From Microbacterium sp. CBA3102 (GTDB taxonomy: Bacteria > Actinomycetota > Actinomycetes > Actinomycetales > Microbacteriaceae): 64,000 nt of DNA. Both the position numbers and the translations under genes were made by a program. A model generated the notes under the pieces. That model had not been told where the DNA came from. It worked only from the letters and a program-made list of their open reading frames with translations, and searched no databases. Position 1 is the first letter of the stretch. Every line of letters starts with the position of its first letter. This document shows, in pieces, positions 7,967 through 16,357 of this stretch. Location: NCBI RefSeq assembly GCF_007954505.1, contig NZ_CP042412.1:2356001-2420000 (forward strand), in the 5' to 3' direction.

Positions 7967-9852
7967 TGCTGTCGTGGGCCGGGCAAGTTCCCGCGCTCCT
8001 CGTCGCCATAGCGGTCATCGTGTTGCCTGGCCTGCCAGCCGCGATGTGCCTGAGGGCTAGCCCATTGCTGCGGGTGGGAGCCGCCGTCGCGCTTTCGCTC
8101 GGGATCGTTGCCACGGCAACCGTGATCGCGCCCGTCTTCGGCCTCGCATGGTCTCCGCTGCCCGTAGCCATCGTCGCATCGATCGTCACTGCTATCGCGT
8201 CGTTGCTGCGCTGGACAGGGCGGGGCGTTCCTGGGCTCGGTGGTTCGCGGACACCTGCTGTCTGGGGCGCGCTGGGTGCCGCATTCACCGGCTGGGTCGT
8301 GGTCGTGGCGCTCGGTATTGCCGATCCGACGCACCCTAGCCAGCTCTACGACGGACTATTCCATCTGAACGCGGTCGAGTTCATCACCCAGACCGGTGAT
8401 GCGTCGCCCCTCCACATGACGATGGTGACGCCTGGCGCCGCGACGGGCACGTATCCCACGCTGTGGCATGCGATCGTCGCCTTGGTCGTGCCTGTCTCAG
8501 GAGGCGTGGTCACCGCGACGAACACTGTGACGGTGGCGGTGATCGCCGTGATCTGGCCGCTCGCGATGGCTTGTCTGGCATCAATCCTCTTCCCCTCACG
8601 CCCGTCGGTGGCGGTGTGGGCGCCGTTGGTTGCTTTCGGCTTCAGTGTCTTTCCGCTCGGCTTTCTGACTTGGGGGGTGCTGTATCCGAACCTCCTAGGC
8701 AACCTGCTTCTCCCTCTTCTTCTTTCCTTCATCGTGCGATGCTTCGAGCCCGGCGACGGAAGAGCAGGGAAGGCCCTGTGGATCCTCACCGCAGCGGCAA
8801 CAGCCGCAGCGGTCGCTGCTGCCCATCCGTCATCTCTTCTCGCGGGCGTGGCCCTCAGCGTGCCGTTCGTGGTGTGGAGAGCGCTTCGGCTCTGGCCGAC
8901 GGGCGGCACGACGCGTCGTGTGGTGCTTGTCGGATCGCTGCTGCTCGGCGGCGGACTGCTGATCGCGGTCTGGCTCGCCGCGAATGTGACGACTCATGAA
9001 TGGCTGCCGAACGAAACCATGAGCCAGGCATTCGGTGAGGTGGCGTTCCTGAGCCCGGTCGGGCGCACTGCGGGTCTCCTTCTCGGTCCTCTCGCCGCGA
9101 TCGGTATCTGGCGGGTCGTGAAGGATCGTCAGTGGTGGATCCTGTACTCGTATGGCGTGAGCATCGCCTTTTATCTCGCTTCGGCGTGGTTCCCTGTGCT
9201 GTCGCTCCGAAGCCTTGCCGTCGGCGTCTGGTATGACGACACGACCCGGGTGGGAGCGCTTCTCGCGATGTGGGGCATCCCGTTGGCCGGACTCGGAGCC
9301 GCCGTGGTCGTCTCCTGGGTGGGTGACCGCTGGCGCAATGGATCCCGCCTTCTCGCAGGCGCGATCTCAGGGCTCTTGGTGCTGGGCGCTGCGACCCACA
9401 TTCCTGCGGTCGTCAATGACCTCTCCTACATGAGGAATTCGAGTTTCGCGTTCACCCCGGACTCGCAGGGTCTTTCGTCTGATGAAGCGGCCCTGTTCGA
9501 GAAGATCGCGGGGCGGCTGAACAGTGAAGACATCGTGCTCGGCGACCCCTTGACCGGGGCCGGACTTCTCTTCGCGTACACCGGGCACCGTGTGGTCTTC
9601 CCTCACGTCACCGGCCGCTATGGAGCCGACGCTGAGCTGCTGGCACGCAGCTTCTCTGAAGGAGGCGAGGTCGTGTGTGATGCGGCCGCGCGTCTTGGAG
9701 TGACCTTCGTGCTCGACTTTGGGGATCGTCAGCTGTTTGAGAATCACTGGACAACGTTCGATGGTCTGCACCACCTTGCCGATTCGCCGTTGCTCAGCGA
9801 GGTCGATCGCGTTGGCGACGCCGTTCTCTATGAGGTCACTGGCTGCGGGTAG
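7966..9852 (+). CDS. DUF6541 family polytopic membrane protein
   Basis: A 628-aa protein with about 12 hydrophobic segments and a soluble C-terminal third (from about residue 490). It resembles the actinobacterial DUF6541 group, whose function is unknown but whose architecture recalls GT-C glycosyltransferases. The loop after the sixth segment contains DPTHPSQLYDGLFHLNAVEF; acidic and His residues in such loops are often catalytic in GT-C enzymes. It overlaps the exporter ATPase stop by one base, so it is co-expressed with the exporter. A glycan-modifying or polymerising role is an inference. Confidence 0.7.
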   Translation: MLSWAGQVPALLVAIAVIVLPGLPAAMCLRASPLLRVGAAVALSLGIVATATVIAPVFGLAWSPLPVAIVASIVTAIASLLRWTGRGVPGLGGSRTPAVWGALGAAFTGWVVVVALGIADPTHPSQLYDGLFHLNAVEFITQTGDASPLHMTMVTPGAATGTYPTLWHAIVALVVPVSGGVVTATNTVTVAVIAVIWPLAMACLASILFPSRPSVAVWAPLVAFGFSVFPLGFLTWGVLYPNLLGNLLLPLLLSFIVRCFEPGDGRAGKALWILTAAATAAAVAAAHPSSLLAGVALSVPFVVWRALRLWPTGGTTRRVVLVGSLLLGGGLLIAVWLAANVTTHEWLPNETMSQAFGEVAFLSPVGRTAGLLLGPLAAIGIWRVVKDRQWWILYSYGVSIAFYLASAWFPVLSLRSLAVGVWYDDTTRVGALLAMWGIPLAGLGAAVVVSWVGDRWRNGSRLLAGAISGLLVLGAATHIPAVVNDLSYMRNSSFAFTPDSQGLSSDEAALFEKIAGRLNSEDIVLGDPLTGAGLLFAYTGHRVVFPHVTGRYGADAELLARSFSEGGEVVCDAAARLGVTFVLDFGDRQLFENHWTTFDGLHHLADSPLLSEVDRVGDAVLYEVTGCG

Positions 9853-10189
9853 TGCGGTCCTCGTCTTCTTCCGCGTCGAGCAACGCGATCTTACGTGCCA
9901 GCAACGTCAGCTGTCGTTGTAGCTGCAGGTTCCTTCGATACTGCGTGTAGACGAAGGTGAGGAACATCAGGACAAGGGCGTAGAGAAGCAAGTCTGTGCC
10001 TCGTCCGACACCGATGAGGGTAGCGATCCATGTGAGCCACTGCGGGAAGAGCACGGAAAGTATCGCCGCGAGGATGAACAGCATCATGAGTAGGCGGCGG
10101 ATAGCGAGGTGACTGTCGGCACCGGTTCGACGCATCACGATCAGTCCGAGAACGATGATCGCGGCGATGAGGAGGAACTGGATCCACAT
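9836..10189 (-). CDS. DUF2304 membrane protein
   Basis: A 117-aa protein with three hydrophobic segments (about residues 3-20, 32-48 and 66-82) and a charged, coiled-coil-like C-terminus. This is the DUF2304 layout. These small proteins usually sit next to GT2 polyprenol-phosphate glycosyltransferases, as here, where it starts 2 bp after the GT2 stop. Its 3' end overlaps the convergent DUF6541 gene by 17 bp. The role is unknown; partnering or anchoring the GT2 is likely from context. Confidence 0.8.
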   Translation of the reverse strand: MWIQFLLIAAIIVLGLIVMRRTGADSHLAIRRLLMMLFILAAILSVLFPQWLTWIATLIGVGRGTDLLLYALVLMFLTFVYTQYRRNLQLQRQLTLLARKIALLDAEEDEDRTTRSQ

Positions 10190-10191
10190 GC

Positions 10192-10887
10192 TCAGCGCAC
10201 CACCAGATCGACGAGGATGTTGACGGAGTTGAGCACGCTCTGGCCTTTGCTCTTGGAATAGTCGGTATACAGGAGTTCGACCGGGTGCTCACGCCACGGG
10301 AGGCCCGTGCGCCCGAGTTCGAGGACGATCTCCGTGGCGTGCGCCATTCTGTCTTGCTTGAGGTCGATCTTTGCGGCGGCGTCGCGCCTGATCACACGGA
10401 GCCCGTTGTGCGCGTCGGTCAACTTCATGCCGGTCGTGAGGTTCGTGACGCGGATGGCTGTCTTCAACACGACTTTCTTGATCCAACCCGGGTCCGTCCG
10501 ATCGTCGAGGAATCGCGATCCGAACACGATGGCGACGTCTTCAGTTCGGGCGAACTCGAGCATTTCGATGGCATCTTCGATCCGATGCTGACCGTCCGCA
10601 TCGAATGTGACGATGTACTCGCAGGAATCGTGGGCCAGAGCGTACTCGATCCCGGTCTGGAGCGCGGCCCCCTGTCCGAGATTGACGGGGTGCTTCACAA
10701 GATGTGCCCCCTTTCGCGCTGCGACCTCGGCAGAGCCGTCGGTCGACCCATCATCGACGCAGACCACGTGGGGGAAATGTGGCAGGAGGCTCGTGATGAC
10801 GTCTCCGATGACGCTCGCTTCGTTGTAGAGCGGTATCACGATCCATGCGGTGCTGTCGGCTTCGGAGCCGATCGGTGTTTCGCTCAT
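10192..10887 (-). CDS. GT2 glycosyltransferase, polyprenol-phosphate (DPM1-like) type
   Basis: A 231-aa soluble GT-A enzyme with VIPLYNEASVIGDVI, VCVDDGSTDGS (nucleotide-sugar binding) and TFDADGQHRIEDAIEM (DXD-like metal site). It resembles dolichyl/polyprenyl-phosphate sugar synthases without membrane helices. The start chosen is the ATG at 10887, which gives MSETPIGSEADS; the frame extends further but without support. A CAGAAT -10 box lies 6 nt upstream. It would provide a polyprenyl-linked sugar donor, possibly for the neighbouring DUF6541 protein. Confidence 0.85.
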   Translation of the reverse strand: MSETPIGSEADSTAWIVIPLYNEASVIGDVITSLLPHFPHVVCVDDGSTDGSAEVAARKGAHLVKHPVNLGQGAALQTGIEYALAHDSCEYIVTFDADGQHRIEDAIEMLEFARTEDVAIVFGSRFLDDRTDPGWIKKVVLKTAIRVTNLTTGMKLTDAHNGLRVIRRDAAAKIDLKQDRMAHATEIVLELGRTGLPWREHPVELLYTDYSKSKGQSVLNSVNILVDLVVR

Positions 10888-10893
10888 GCAACC

Positions 10894-10899
10894 ATTCTG
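10894..10899 (-). promoter_or_regulatory. Leaderless -10 box (CAGAAT) of the GT2 gene
   Basis: The minus strand reads CAGAAT, 6 nt, ATG. It is divergent from the wlb promoter 54 bp away. Confidence 0.4.
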
Positions 10900-10952
10900 A
10901 CAGGGCGGGTGCGTGCTTTCGGCCATTCGCCAGGTGTCGCACCCGCAGCCGA

Positions 10953-10958
10953 TAGACT
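10953..10958 (+). promoter_or_regulatory. -10 box (TAGACT) of the wlb operon
   Basis: TAGACT lies 16 nt before the ATG of a ten-codon leader ORF and 45 nt before wlbB. Confidence 0.45.
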
Positions 10959-10974
10959 AGGGAGTGCGACTGCC

Positions 10975-11007
10975 ATGTCACGGTGGCGCAGGAAGCGTGC
11001 GAAGTGA
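10975..11007 (+). CDS. Candidate 10-aa leader peptide (MSRWRRKRAK)
   Basis: ATG at 10975 is preceded by GGAGTG at 10961-10966, a good ribosome-binding distance. It encodes ten residues, six of them basic, and ends in a TGA that overlaps the wlbB GTG (GTGA). This arrangement could couple wlbB translation to the leader. No homologue is known to me and it may be chance; rare arginine codons are not evident. Confidence 0.35.
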   Translation: MSRWRRKRAK

Positions 11008-11615
11008 CCCACCCTACTCCCGTCCGGATTGTCGAATCCGCAGATGTGTCCCCGGCCGCGAGTGTGGGGGACGGCTCGTCCATCTGGCATCTCGCTCAGG
11101 TGCGTGAGCAGGCTCAGCTCGGCGAGAACTGCATCATCGGTCGAGGCGCGTACATCGGGACGGGCGTCGTCATGGGAGACAACTGCAAGGTGCAGAACTA
11201 CGCGCTCGTGTATGAGCCGGCGCGCTTGGGCGACGGCGTCTTCATCGGTCCCGCCGTGGTTCTCACCAATGACACGTACCCTCGCGCGATCAACGAGGAC
11301 GGCACGATCAAGAGCGCGCACGACTGGGAGCCTGTCGGCGTGACGATCGAGCGCGGGGCGGCCATCGGCGCGAGGGCCACCTGCGTAGCGCCGGTGACCA
11401 TCGGCGCCTGGGCGACGGTCGCTGCCGGCGCCGTCGTCGTCAAGGACGTCCCCGCTTTCGCGCTCGTCGCCGGCGTCCCCGCGAAGCGCATCGGCTGGGT
11501 GGGGGAGTCGGGTGTACCGCTCGTCGTCGGTGATGACGAGAACACCTGGGTGTGCCCCTCGACGGGCGCGCGCTACATCGAGACTGACGGAACACTGACC
11601 AAGGAGATCGTGTGA
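11004..11615 (+). CDS. wlbB: WlbB/WbpD-type acyltransferase (left-handed beta-helix N-acetyltransferase)
   Basis: A 203-aa hexapeptide-repeat acetyltransferase. Repeats such as IGRGAYIGTGVVMGDNCKVQ and APVTIGAWATVAAGAVVVKDVPAFALVAGVPAKRIG (joined) form the beta-helix. WlbB acetylates the 3-amino group of UDP-GlcNAc(3N)A using acetyl-CoA. The GTG start at 11004 has AGGAAG at 10990-10995; the frame extends to 10983 but without support. Followed directly by wlbC and wlbA, which supports the assignment. Confidence 0.86.
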   Translation: MTHPTPVRIVESADVSPAASVGDGSSIWHLAQVREQAQLGENCIIGRGAYIGTGVVMGDNCKVQNYALVYEPARLGDGVFIGPAVVLTNDTYPRAINEDGTIKSAHDWEPVGVTIERGAAIGARATCVAPVTIGAWATVAAGAVVVKDVPAFALVAGVPAKRIGWVGESGVPLVVGDDENTWVCPSTGARYIETDGTLTKEIV

Positions 11616-12709
11616 GCGAGTTCATTCCCCCGGCAAAGCCCATCATCGGCGACGAGGAGCGCGAGGCCGTCGATCGCGTGCTCCGTAGTGGCATGGTCGC
11701 GCAGGGGCCGGAGGTCGCCGCCTTCGAGCAGGAGTTCTCGGCGCATTTCGTGCCCGGTCGACCGTCCGTTGCGGTGAACTCGGGTACGGCAGGCCTCCAC
11801 CTCGGCCTCCTGGCGGCCGGGGTCGGACCGGGCGACGAGGTCATCGTGCCCTCGTTCACCTTCGCCGCGACCGGCAACTCGGTCGCGCTCACGGGCGGAA
11901 CGCCGGTGTTCGTCGACATCGAGCCGGAGACGTTCACTCTCGACCCTGCGGCGGTCGAGGCCGCGATCACCCCGAAGACCAAAGGGATCCTCCCGGTGCA
12001 CCTTTACGGGCACCCCGCGCGGATGCGTGAGCTCGAGGCGTTGGCGGCGGAGCGCGGCGTCGCTCTCTATGAGGACGCGGCGCAGGCGCACGGTGCGTCG
12101 CTCGACGGTCGTCCGGTCGGCTCGTTCGGCGAGTTCGCGATGTTCAGTCTCTACCCGACGAAGAACATGACCAGCGGCGAGGGCGGGATGGTGACGACCG
12201 CGACCGATGAGCTCGCACGTCAGGTGAAGCTCCTGCGCAACCAGGGCATGGAGCGCCAGTACGAGAACGAGGTCATCGGCTTCAATGCACGCATGACCGA
12301 CATCCACGCCGCGATCGGTCGCGTGCAGCTGACCAAGGTCGACGCCTGGACGAAGACCCGCCAGTCCAACGCCGCGTTCCTCGACGCGAACCTGCAGGGC
12401 GTCGTCGTCCCGCCGGTCGCCGACGGAGCGGTGCACGTGTACCACCAGTACACGATCCGCGTCCCCGAGGACCGCGATGGATTCGTCGCCGCGCTCAAGA
12501 GCGAGTACAACGTGGGTGCGGGCGTGTATTACCCCATCCCGAACCACCGCTTGCCTTCGCTGACGCACTTCGCGCCGGGGCTCGACCTTCCGGAGACGGA
12601 GCGTGCCGCGCGCGAGGTCGCATCGCTGCCCGTGCACCCGTCGCTGAGCAGTGACGACCTCGAGCGCGTCGTCGCCGCGGTGAACGCCGTCGCGAAGGCA
12701 GGCGCCTGA
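11612..12709 (+). CDS. wlbC: WlbC/WbpE-type UDP-3-keto-sugar aminotransferase
   Basis: A 365-aa DegT/StrS-family PLP enzyme that would transfer an amino group from glutamate to UDP-3-keto-GlcNAcA. The substrate-binding start FIPPAKPIIGDEE, the VNSGTAGLHL motif, EDAAQAHGA and PLP lysine K184 in SLYPTKNMTSGEGG are all present. The GTG start overlaps the wlbB stop (GTGA) and the stop overlaps the wlbA ATG. It is distinct from the PseC aminotransferase at 2812. Confidence 0.88.
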   Translation: MSEFIPPAKPIIGDEEREAVDRVLRSGMVAQGPEVAAFEQEFSAHFVPGRPSVAVNSGTAGLHLGLLAAGVGPGDEVIVPSFTFAATGNSVALTGGTPVFVDIEPETFTLDPAAVEAAITPKTKGILPVHLYGHPARMRELEALAAERGVALYEDAAQAHGASLDGRPVGSFGEFAMFSLYPTKNMTSGEGGMVTTATDELARQVKLLRNQGMERQYENEVIGFNARMTDIHAAIGRVQLTKVDAWTKTRQSNAAFLDANLQGVVVPPVADGAVHVYHQYTIRVPEDRDGFVAALKSEYNVGAGVYYPIPNHRLPSLTHFAPGLDLPETERAAREVASLPVHPSLSSDDLERVVAAVNAVAKAGA

Positions 12710-13701
12710 TGGTTCTGCGTGCGGGCGTGATGGGGCTGGGAGTGATGGGGCGCAATCATGCGCGAATTCTTGCCGGGCTCACGGGAGTCGAGTTCGTTGG
12801 TGTCTTTGACCCGGCGGAATCCACACCGGATTTCGTTCACGACCGCCCTGTGTTCCGCGACCTCGACGAGTTCCTCGCCCAAGACCTCTCATACGTGGTC
12901 GTCGCCGCTCCGACTGTCTACCATCTCGAGATGGGTACGCGTTTGGCGGAGAGTGGCATCCACGCGTTGATCGAGAAGCCGGTGGCCTCCACGAGCGAGG
13001 ATGCTCGCGCCTTGCGGGATCTCTTCGACGCGAAGGGGCTGATCGGCGGTGTCGGCCATATCGAACGATACAATCCTGCGTTGCAGGCCGCGCGTCAGCG
13101 GATCGAGGCCGGCCTTCTGGGTGACATCTATCAGGTGACCACGCGGCGCCAAGGTCCGTTCCCTGGGCGCATCGCGGATGTCGGGGTGATCAAGGACTTG
13201 GCGACTCACGACATCGACCTGACGGCGTGGGTGACACAACAGCAGTACGTGTCTGTCAATGCACGCACCACGTTCCGCAGTGGTCGTCCGCATGAGGACA
13301 TGGTGCTGGCGGTGGGGACGCTTTCTTCGGGAACGATCACGTCGCACACGGTGAACTGGTTGACGCCCTTCAAGGAACGCACGACCGTGATCACGGGCGA
13401 GAAGGGCTCGCTCGTCGCGGACACGCTGACGGCAGACCTGACGTATTTCAAGAACGGGACGATCCGCAGCGAATGGGAGCAGGTCTCGACCTTCCGTGGT
13501 GTCGTCGAAGGTGATGTCACCCGTTTCGCGCTCGAGCGCCGTGAACCGCTACTCGCCGAACACGAGGCTTTCCGCGATTCGGTGATCAACGGGGCGGCGA
13601 AAGGTATCGTGACGCTCGACGAGGGGGCCAAAGTGGTGCAGATTGCTGAAAGGATGGCCGCGGACGGACTGTTGCATCGACCATCCGCGGTAGTCGAGTG
13701 A
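12709..13701 (+). CDS. wlbA: WlbA/WbpB-type UDP-GlcNAc-uronate 3-dehydrogenase
   Basis: A 330-aa Gfo/Idh/MocA oxidoreductase. It has an N-terminal Rossmann fold (GVMGLGVMGRNHARIL), the conserved EKP at about residue 87, and GHIERYNPAL, the catalytic-domain segment of WbpB/WlbA. It oxidises C3 of UDP-N-acetylglucosaminuronic acid. Together with wlbB and wlbC it makes UDP-2,3-diacetamido-2,3-dideoxy-glucuronate. No WlbD/WbpI 2-epimerase is visible in the window. Converges with the gene ending at 13727, 25 bp away. Confidence 0.87.
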   Translation: MVLRAGVMGLGVMGRNHARILAGLTGVEFVGVFDPAESTPDFVHDRPVFRDLDEFLAQDLSYVVVAAPTVYHLEMGTRLAESGIHALIEKPVASTSEDARALRDLFDAKGLIGGVGHIERYNPALQAARQRIEAGLLGDIYQVTTRRQGPFPGRIADVGVIKDLATHDIDLTAWVTQQQYVSVNARTTFRSGRPHEDMVLAVGTLSSGTITSHTVNWLTPFKERTTVITGEKGSLVADTLTADLTYFKNGTIRSEWEQVSTFRGVVEGDVTRFALERREPLLAEHEAFRDSVINGAAKGIVTLDEGAKVVQIAERMAADGLLHRPSAVVE

Positions 13702-13726
13702 AGCGGCCTGAGCGCACCAGGGAACT

Positions 13727-15163
13727 CTAGTCTGCCGTTCCTGTCGATAGGGCCCAACGTCGGACCAGATCGAGACTGTGTGACGCCCAGAACGATTCCA
13801 CGTCGACGGGCGTGTTGCCCGCGCGCAGACGAGCTGCCATGGCCTCGACGTCTCGAGCATCATCGTAGGCGGGTCCGAACAGCTCGCCCACGTAGTACTC
13901 GGTGAAGGGGCTGCGACGCACCAGGACGTCGCAACCGAAGCTGGCCGCTTCGAAGAGGACGGTGCTGGCTACGCCGACCACCGCGCGGCAGTCGGCGAGC
14001 GACTCGTAGAGGTCGTCGTGGGGGTCGATCTCCACACCGACGACGTCGATCAGAGAGGGATACCGGTCGGCGAGAGTCGCGCGCTCGGAGGGGTGCGGAC
14101 GGAAGCGTAGCCGCCAGCCCGGCAATTTCTTGCGTAGGGCCAAAATGAGACTCGTCGTTGCATCGGGGTCAGTGATGCTGCTGGCGATCAAGGCGATGTT
14201 CTCGCGGTCTGCGACCGGTGGTGCCGACGCCATCGCCCGTTGCAGATGCGGCTTGCCGATAGTCGTCAGCGTTGCAGGATGCTGGATACTGCGGCCCCAG
14301 TACTCGCCGAAGAGAAGCAGCTCGTCTGGAATCTGCGAATGCAGGCCCTCATGGCGGAAGATGCTGCCATAGTTGTAGGCAGCGTGGGACGGGCCGATCC
14401 ACCCGTGCTGAGGTTCTGCGACGTGTCGGCCATCTTTTTTCATCGCTTGGATGAGTCCGCCGCGGTGACCGTAGGACGCGTCCTCCAGGACAACGGTGTG
14501 AGGGTCGAGACGATCGATGACCGTGAGAAATGCGTCCTGCAGGAGAGGTGCTCGCCGTTCCTGGTAGCGAACCGACGCTGCGATCGTCCGCTCTTGCTCA
14601 GCGGAGATCGCACCAGAGAAGAGTGCCGCATAGCGGTGCACGAGAACATCGATCGCTGTTGCCGTCTCCGTGGACAGTTCTCTTCGATACGTACGTAGAT
14701 CCGTGCGTGCGTTGATCGCGTCCAGGCTGCGCGTGCGCGGGAAGGCCGGCTTGATTCCGGGGTGCGGCGGGGTCCACTGGAGCAGAGTTGCCTCCGGGCC
14801 GAGGGCTTCTGCGAGATCGCCGACGAGCCAATTGCGCTCGTACCCGCCCTCCCGGGAGGTCGTGACGCCGCTCGCGACCATGACAACGGGGGAGCGCCCC
14901 CGAAGCCACGCTGCGTCATGCCTGGAAGGGAGGAACGACCGTGCGAGTCTGCGATAGGTCTTCGCCCGAGATTGCCGTTGGGGCACCCCGGTTTCGCCGA
15001 GTTCCACGGCGGCGAGGGCGCTCGCAAAGAACATGCGCACCCGAGGCCAGAGCGGCAATGCTGTGCCGGGGAGCGGTTCCAGGAGTTCGGAGGGCTCGGA
15101 ATCCTCGACGTCGAGAAGTAGACGAACCGATCGGCTGTAGGGCAGGCCCGTTGAGGGGGTCAT
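13727..15163 (-). CDS. Unrecognised surface-polysaccharide protein, GT-B-like
   Basis: A 478-aa soluble protein I cannot place in a named family. Its C-terminal half has LRFRPHPSERATLADRYP and a segment ending VASTVLFEAASFGCDVLVRR. This layout resembles the nucleotide-binding domain of CDP-glycerol-type and other GT-B surface-glycan transferases. PQHGWIGPSHAAYN in the middle resembles the acceptor-side His motif of such proteins. The ATG at 15163 overlaps the stop of the upstream GT4 gene, so it is the last gene of the leftward operon. A role as the transferase for pseudaminic acid or the amidated sugar is possible but unproven. Confidence 0.6.
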   Translation of the reverse strand: MTPSTGLPYSRSVRLLLDVEDSEPSELLEPLPGTALPLWPRVRMFFASALAAVELGETGVPQRQSRAKTYRRLARSFLPSRHDAAWLRGRSPVVMVASGVTTSREGGYERNWLVGDLAEALGPEATLLQWTPPHPGIKPAFPRTRSLDAINARTDLRTYRRELSTETATAIDVLVHRYAALFSGAISAEQERTIAASVRYQERRAPLLQDAFLTVIDRLDPHTVVLEDASYGHRGGLIQAMKKDGRHVAEPQHGWIGPSHAAYNYGSIFRHEGLHSQIPDELLLFGEYWGRSIQHPATLTTIGKPHLQRAMASAPPVADRENIALIASSITDPDATTSLILALRKKLPGWRLRFRPHPSERATLADRYPSLIDVVGVEIDPHDDLYESLADCRAVVGVASTVLFEAASFGCDVLVRRSPFTEYYVGELFGPAYDDARDVEAMAARLRAGNTPVDVESFWASHSLDLVRRWALSTGTAD

Positions 15164-16320
15164 CGCGCCTGCTCGTCGTCTCCGAACACCGATTCCATGA
15201 TGTCGCCCCAAATCTCCGACTGCTTCTCGCTCGAAAGCTCGACGGCGTGCGCGGAAGAGGCGCTCTTCCAGGATTCCACGTCGTCGACCGTGATCTCGCT
15301 CAGAAGAGCAGCGAGAGAAGACGCCTCGAAGTCGGGCATTACCCGGCCGATACCGTTCCTCGTGACGATGCGTTTCATCTCCGGCGACGGTCCGACGATG
15401 ACTCCCAGGCGGGCCTGGATGAAGTCGAAGAACTTGTTCGGGAGGCACCAGGCAAGATTGAAGGTGGTCGGAGCGAAGATGCTCAGACCGATGTCGTAGC
15501 GATTGAGCGTGGGCACGAGCTGGGCATACGGAACCGCGTCGTTGAACCGGATCCGCTCATCACCGCCAGCGCGTTCCTTCAGGGACTGCAAATAGGCAGA
15601 ACCATCGTCGACAAGGAAGAAGTCCAGGGTGACGTCTGCCCGCGTCTGTAGGACGGCGTCGATCATGATCTCGAGTTTGCGCTGGACGCCGGGGACGCCT
15701 GAATGGACGAGCTTGATCGGTTGCTTGACAGCGCCGGGCGTCAGGTCGTGGAAAGGCGTCGCGTTGATCACGACCGTGGACACGATGCCGAAGTTTCGGT
15801 AGTACTCGTCGGCGATGCCCTGCCCAACGGTCACGATCGCGGCCGATTTGGCCACATATGTGCGACACAGCCACCGCACGTACGGAGCGATGAGGATGCG
15901 CCAGAGCCGCGAATGCTCATTCTGCCGAGGCGAGTATTCGTGCAGGTCTGCGATCACTCCGTGCGTCGTCGACAGAGAGCTCGCGAGGGCACTTGTCTGC
16001 GGATCGTGTGCGATGATCGCGTCCCACTGCGTGCCTGCCAGTCGCGAGCGTGCGGCGTCGTCGCGAGGACTGAGCGACGTGACCAACGGGTAGAGACGCA
16101 GAAGGAGCAGGGCCAGGTAGAGCGCGCGCCCGAGCAGACCTCCGCGATACGGTCGGCTATCGTGCAGTTCGATATGGGGGAGATCATCGAAAGGAGCCGG
16201 CCCGAATCCGGCGGTCGTGACGTCATGGTGCTGCCGGAGGAATCGAATCTGTTTGAGTGCTCGCGGTTCCCTCGCGATGGGCGTGTAAGTCAGGACGAGA
16301 ATTTTTCGACGGACGGTCAC
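15160..16320 (-). CDS. GT4-type glycosyltransferase
   Basis: A 386-aa GT-B enzyme. The N-terminal domain opens with RKILVLTYTPIAREPRALKQ and the C-terminal domain has LPNKFFDFIQARLGVIVGPSPEM, in the position of the nucleotide-sugar site. It is a clear paralogue of the protein at 20822-22009 (same PNKFFDF-QARL-VGPSPEM block). The GTG start has AGGAG about 8 nt upstream. It lies 37 bp after the HisF2-like gene in the same operon. The sugar specificity cannot be read. Confidence 0.8.
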   Translation of the reverse strand: MTVRRKILVLTYTPIAREPRALKQIRFLRQHHDVTTAGFGPAPFDDLPHIELHDSRPYRGGLLGRALYLALLLLRLYPLVTSLSPRDDAARSRLAGTQWDAIIAHDPQTSALASSLSTTHGVIADLHEYSPRQNEHSRLWRILIAPYVRWLCRTYVAKSAAIVTVGQGIADEYYRNFGIVSTVVINATPFHDLTPGAVKQPIKLVHSGVPGVQRKLEIMIDAVLQTRADVTLDFFLVDDGSAYLQSLKERAGGDERIRFNDAVPYAQLVPTLNRYDIGLSIFAPTTFNLAWCLPNKFFDFIQARLGVIVGPSPEMKRIVTRNGIGRVMPDFEASSLAALLSEITVDDVESWKSASSAHAVELSSEKQSEIWGDIMESVFGDDEQAR

Positions 16321-16357
16321 AAGGAAGCTCCTCGATCGACGGAAGGGGCGGGCGCGC

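Noticed and set aside
10983..11003. Earlier GTG start for wlbB
   Set aside because: It lies inside the presumed ribosome binding region and gives a non-family N-terminus; GTG 11004 has AGGAAG at good distance.
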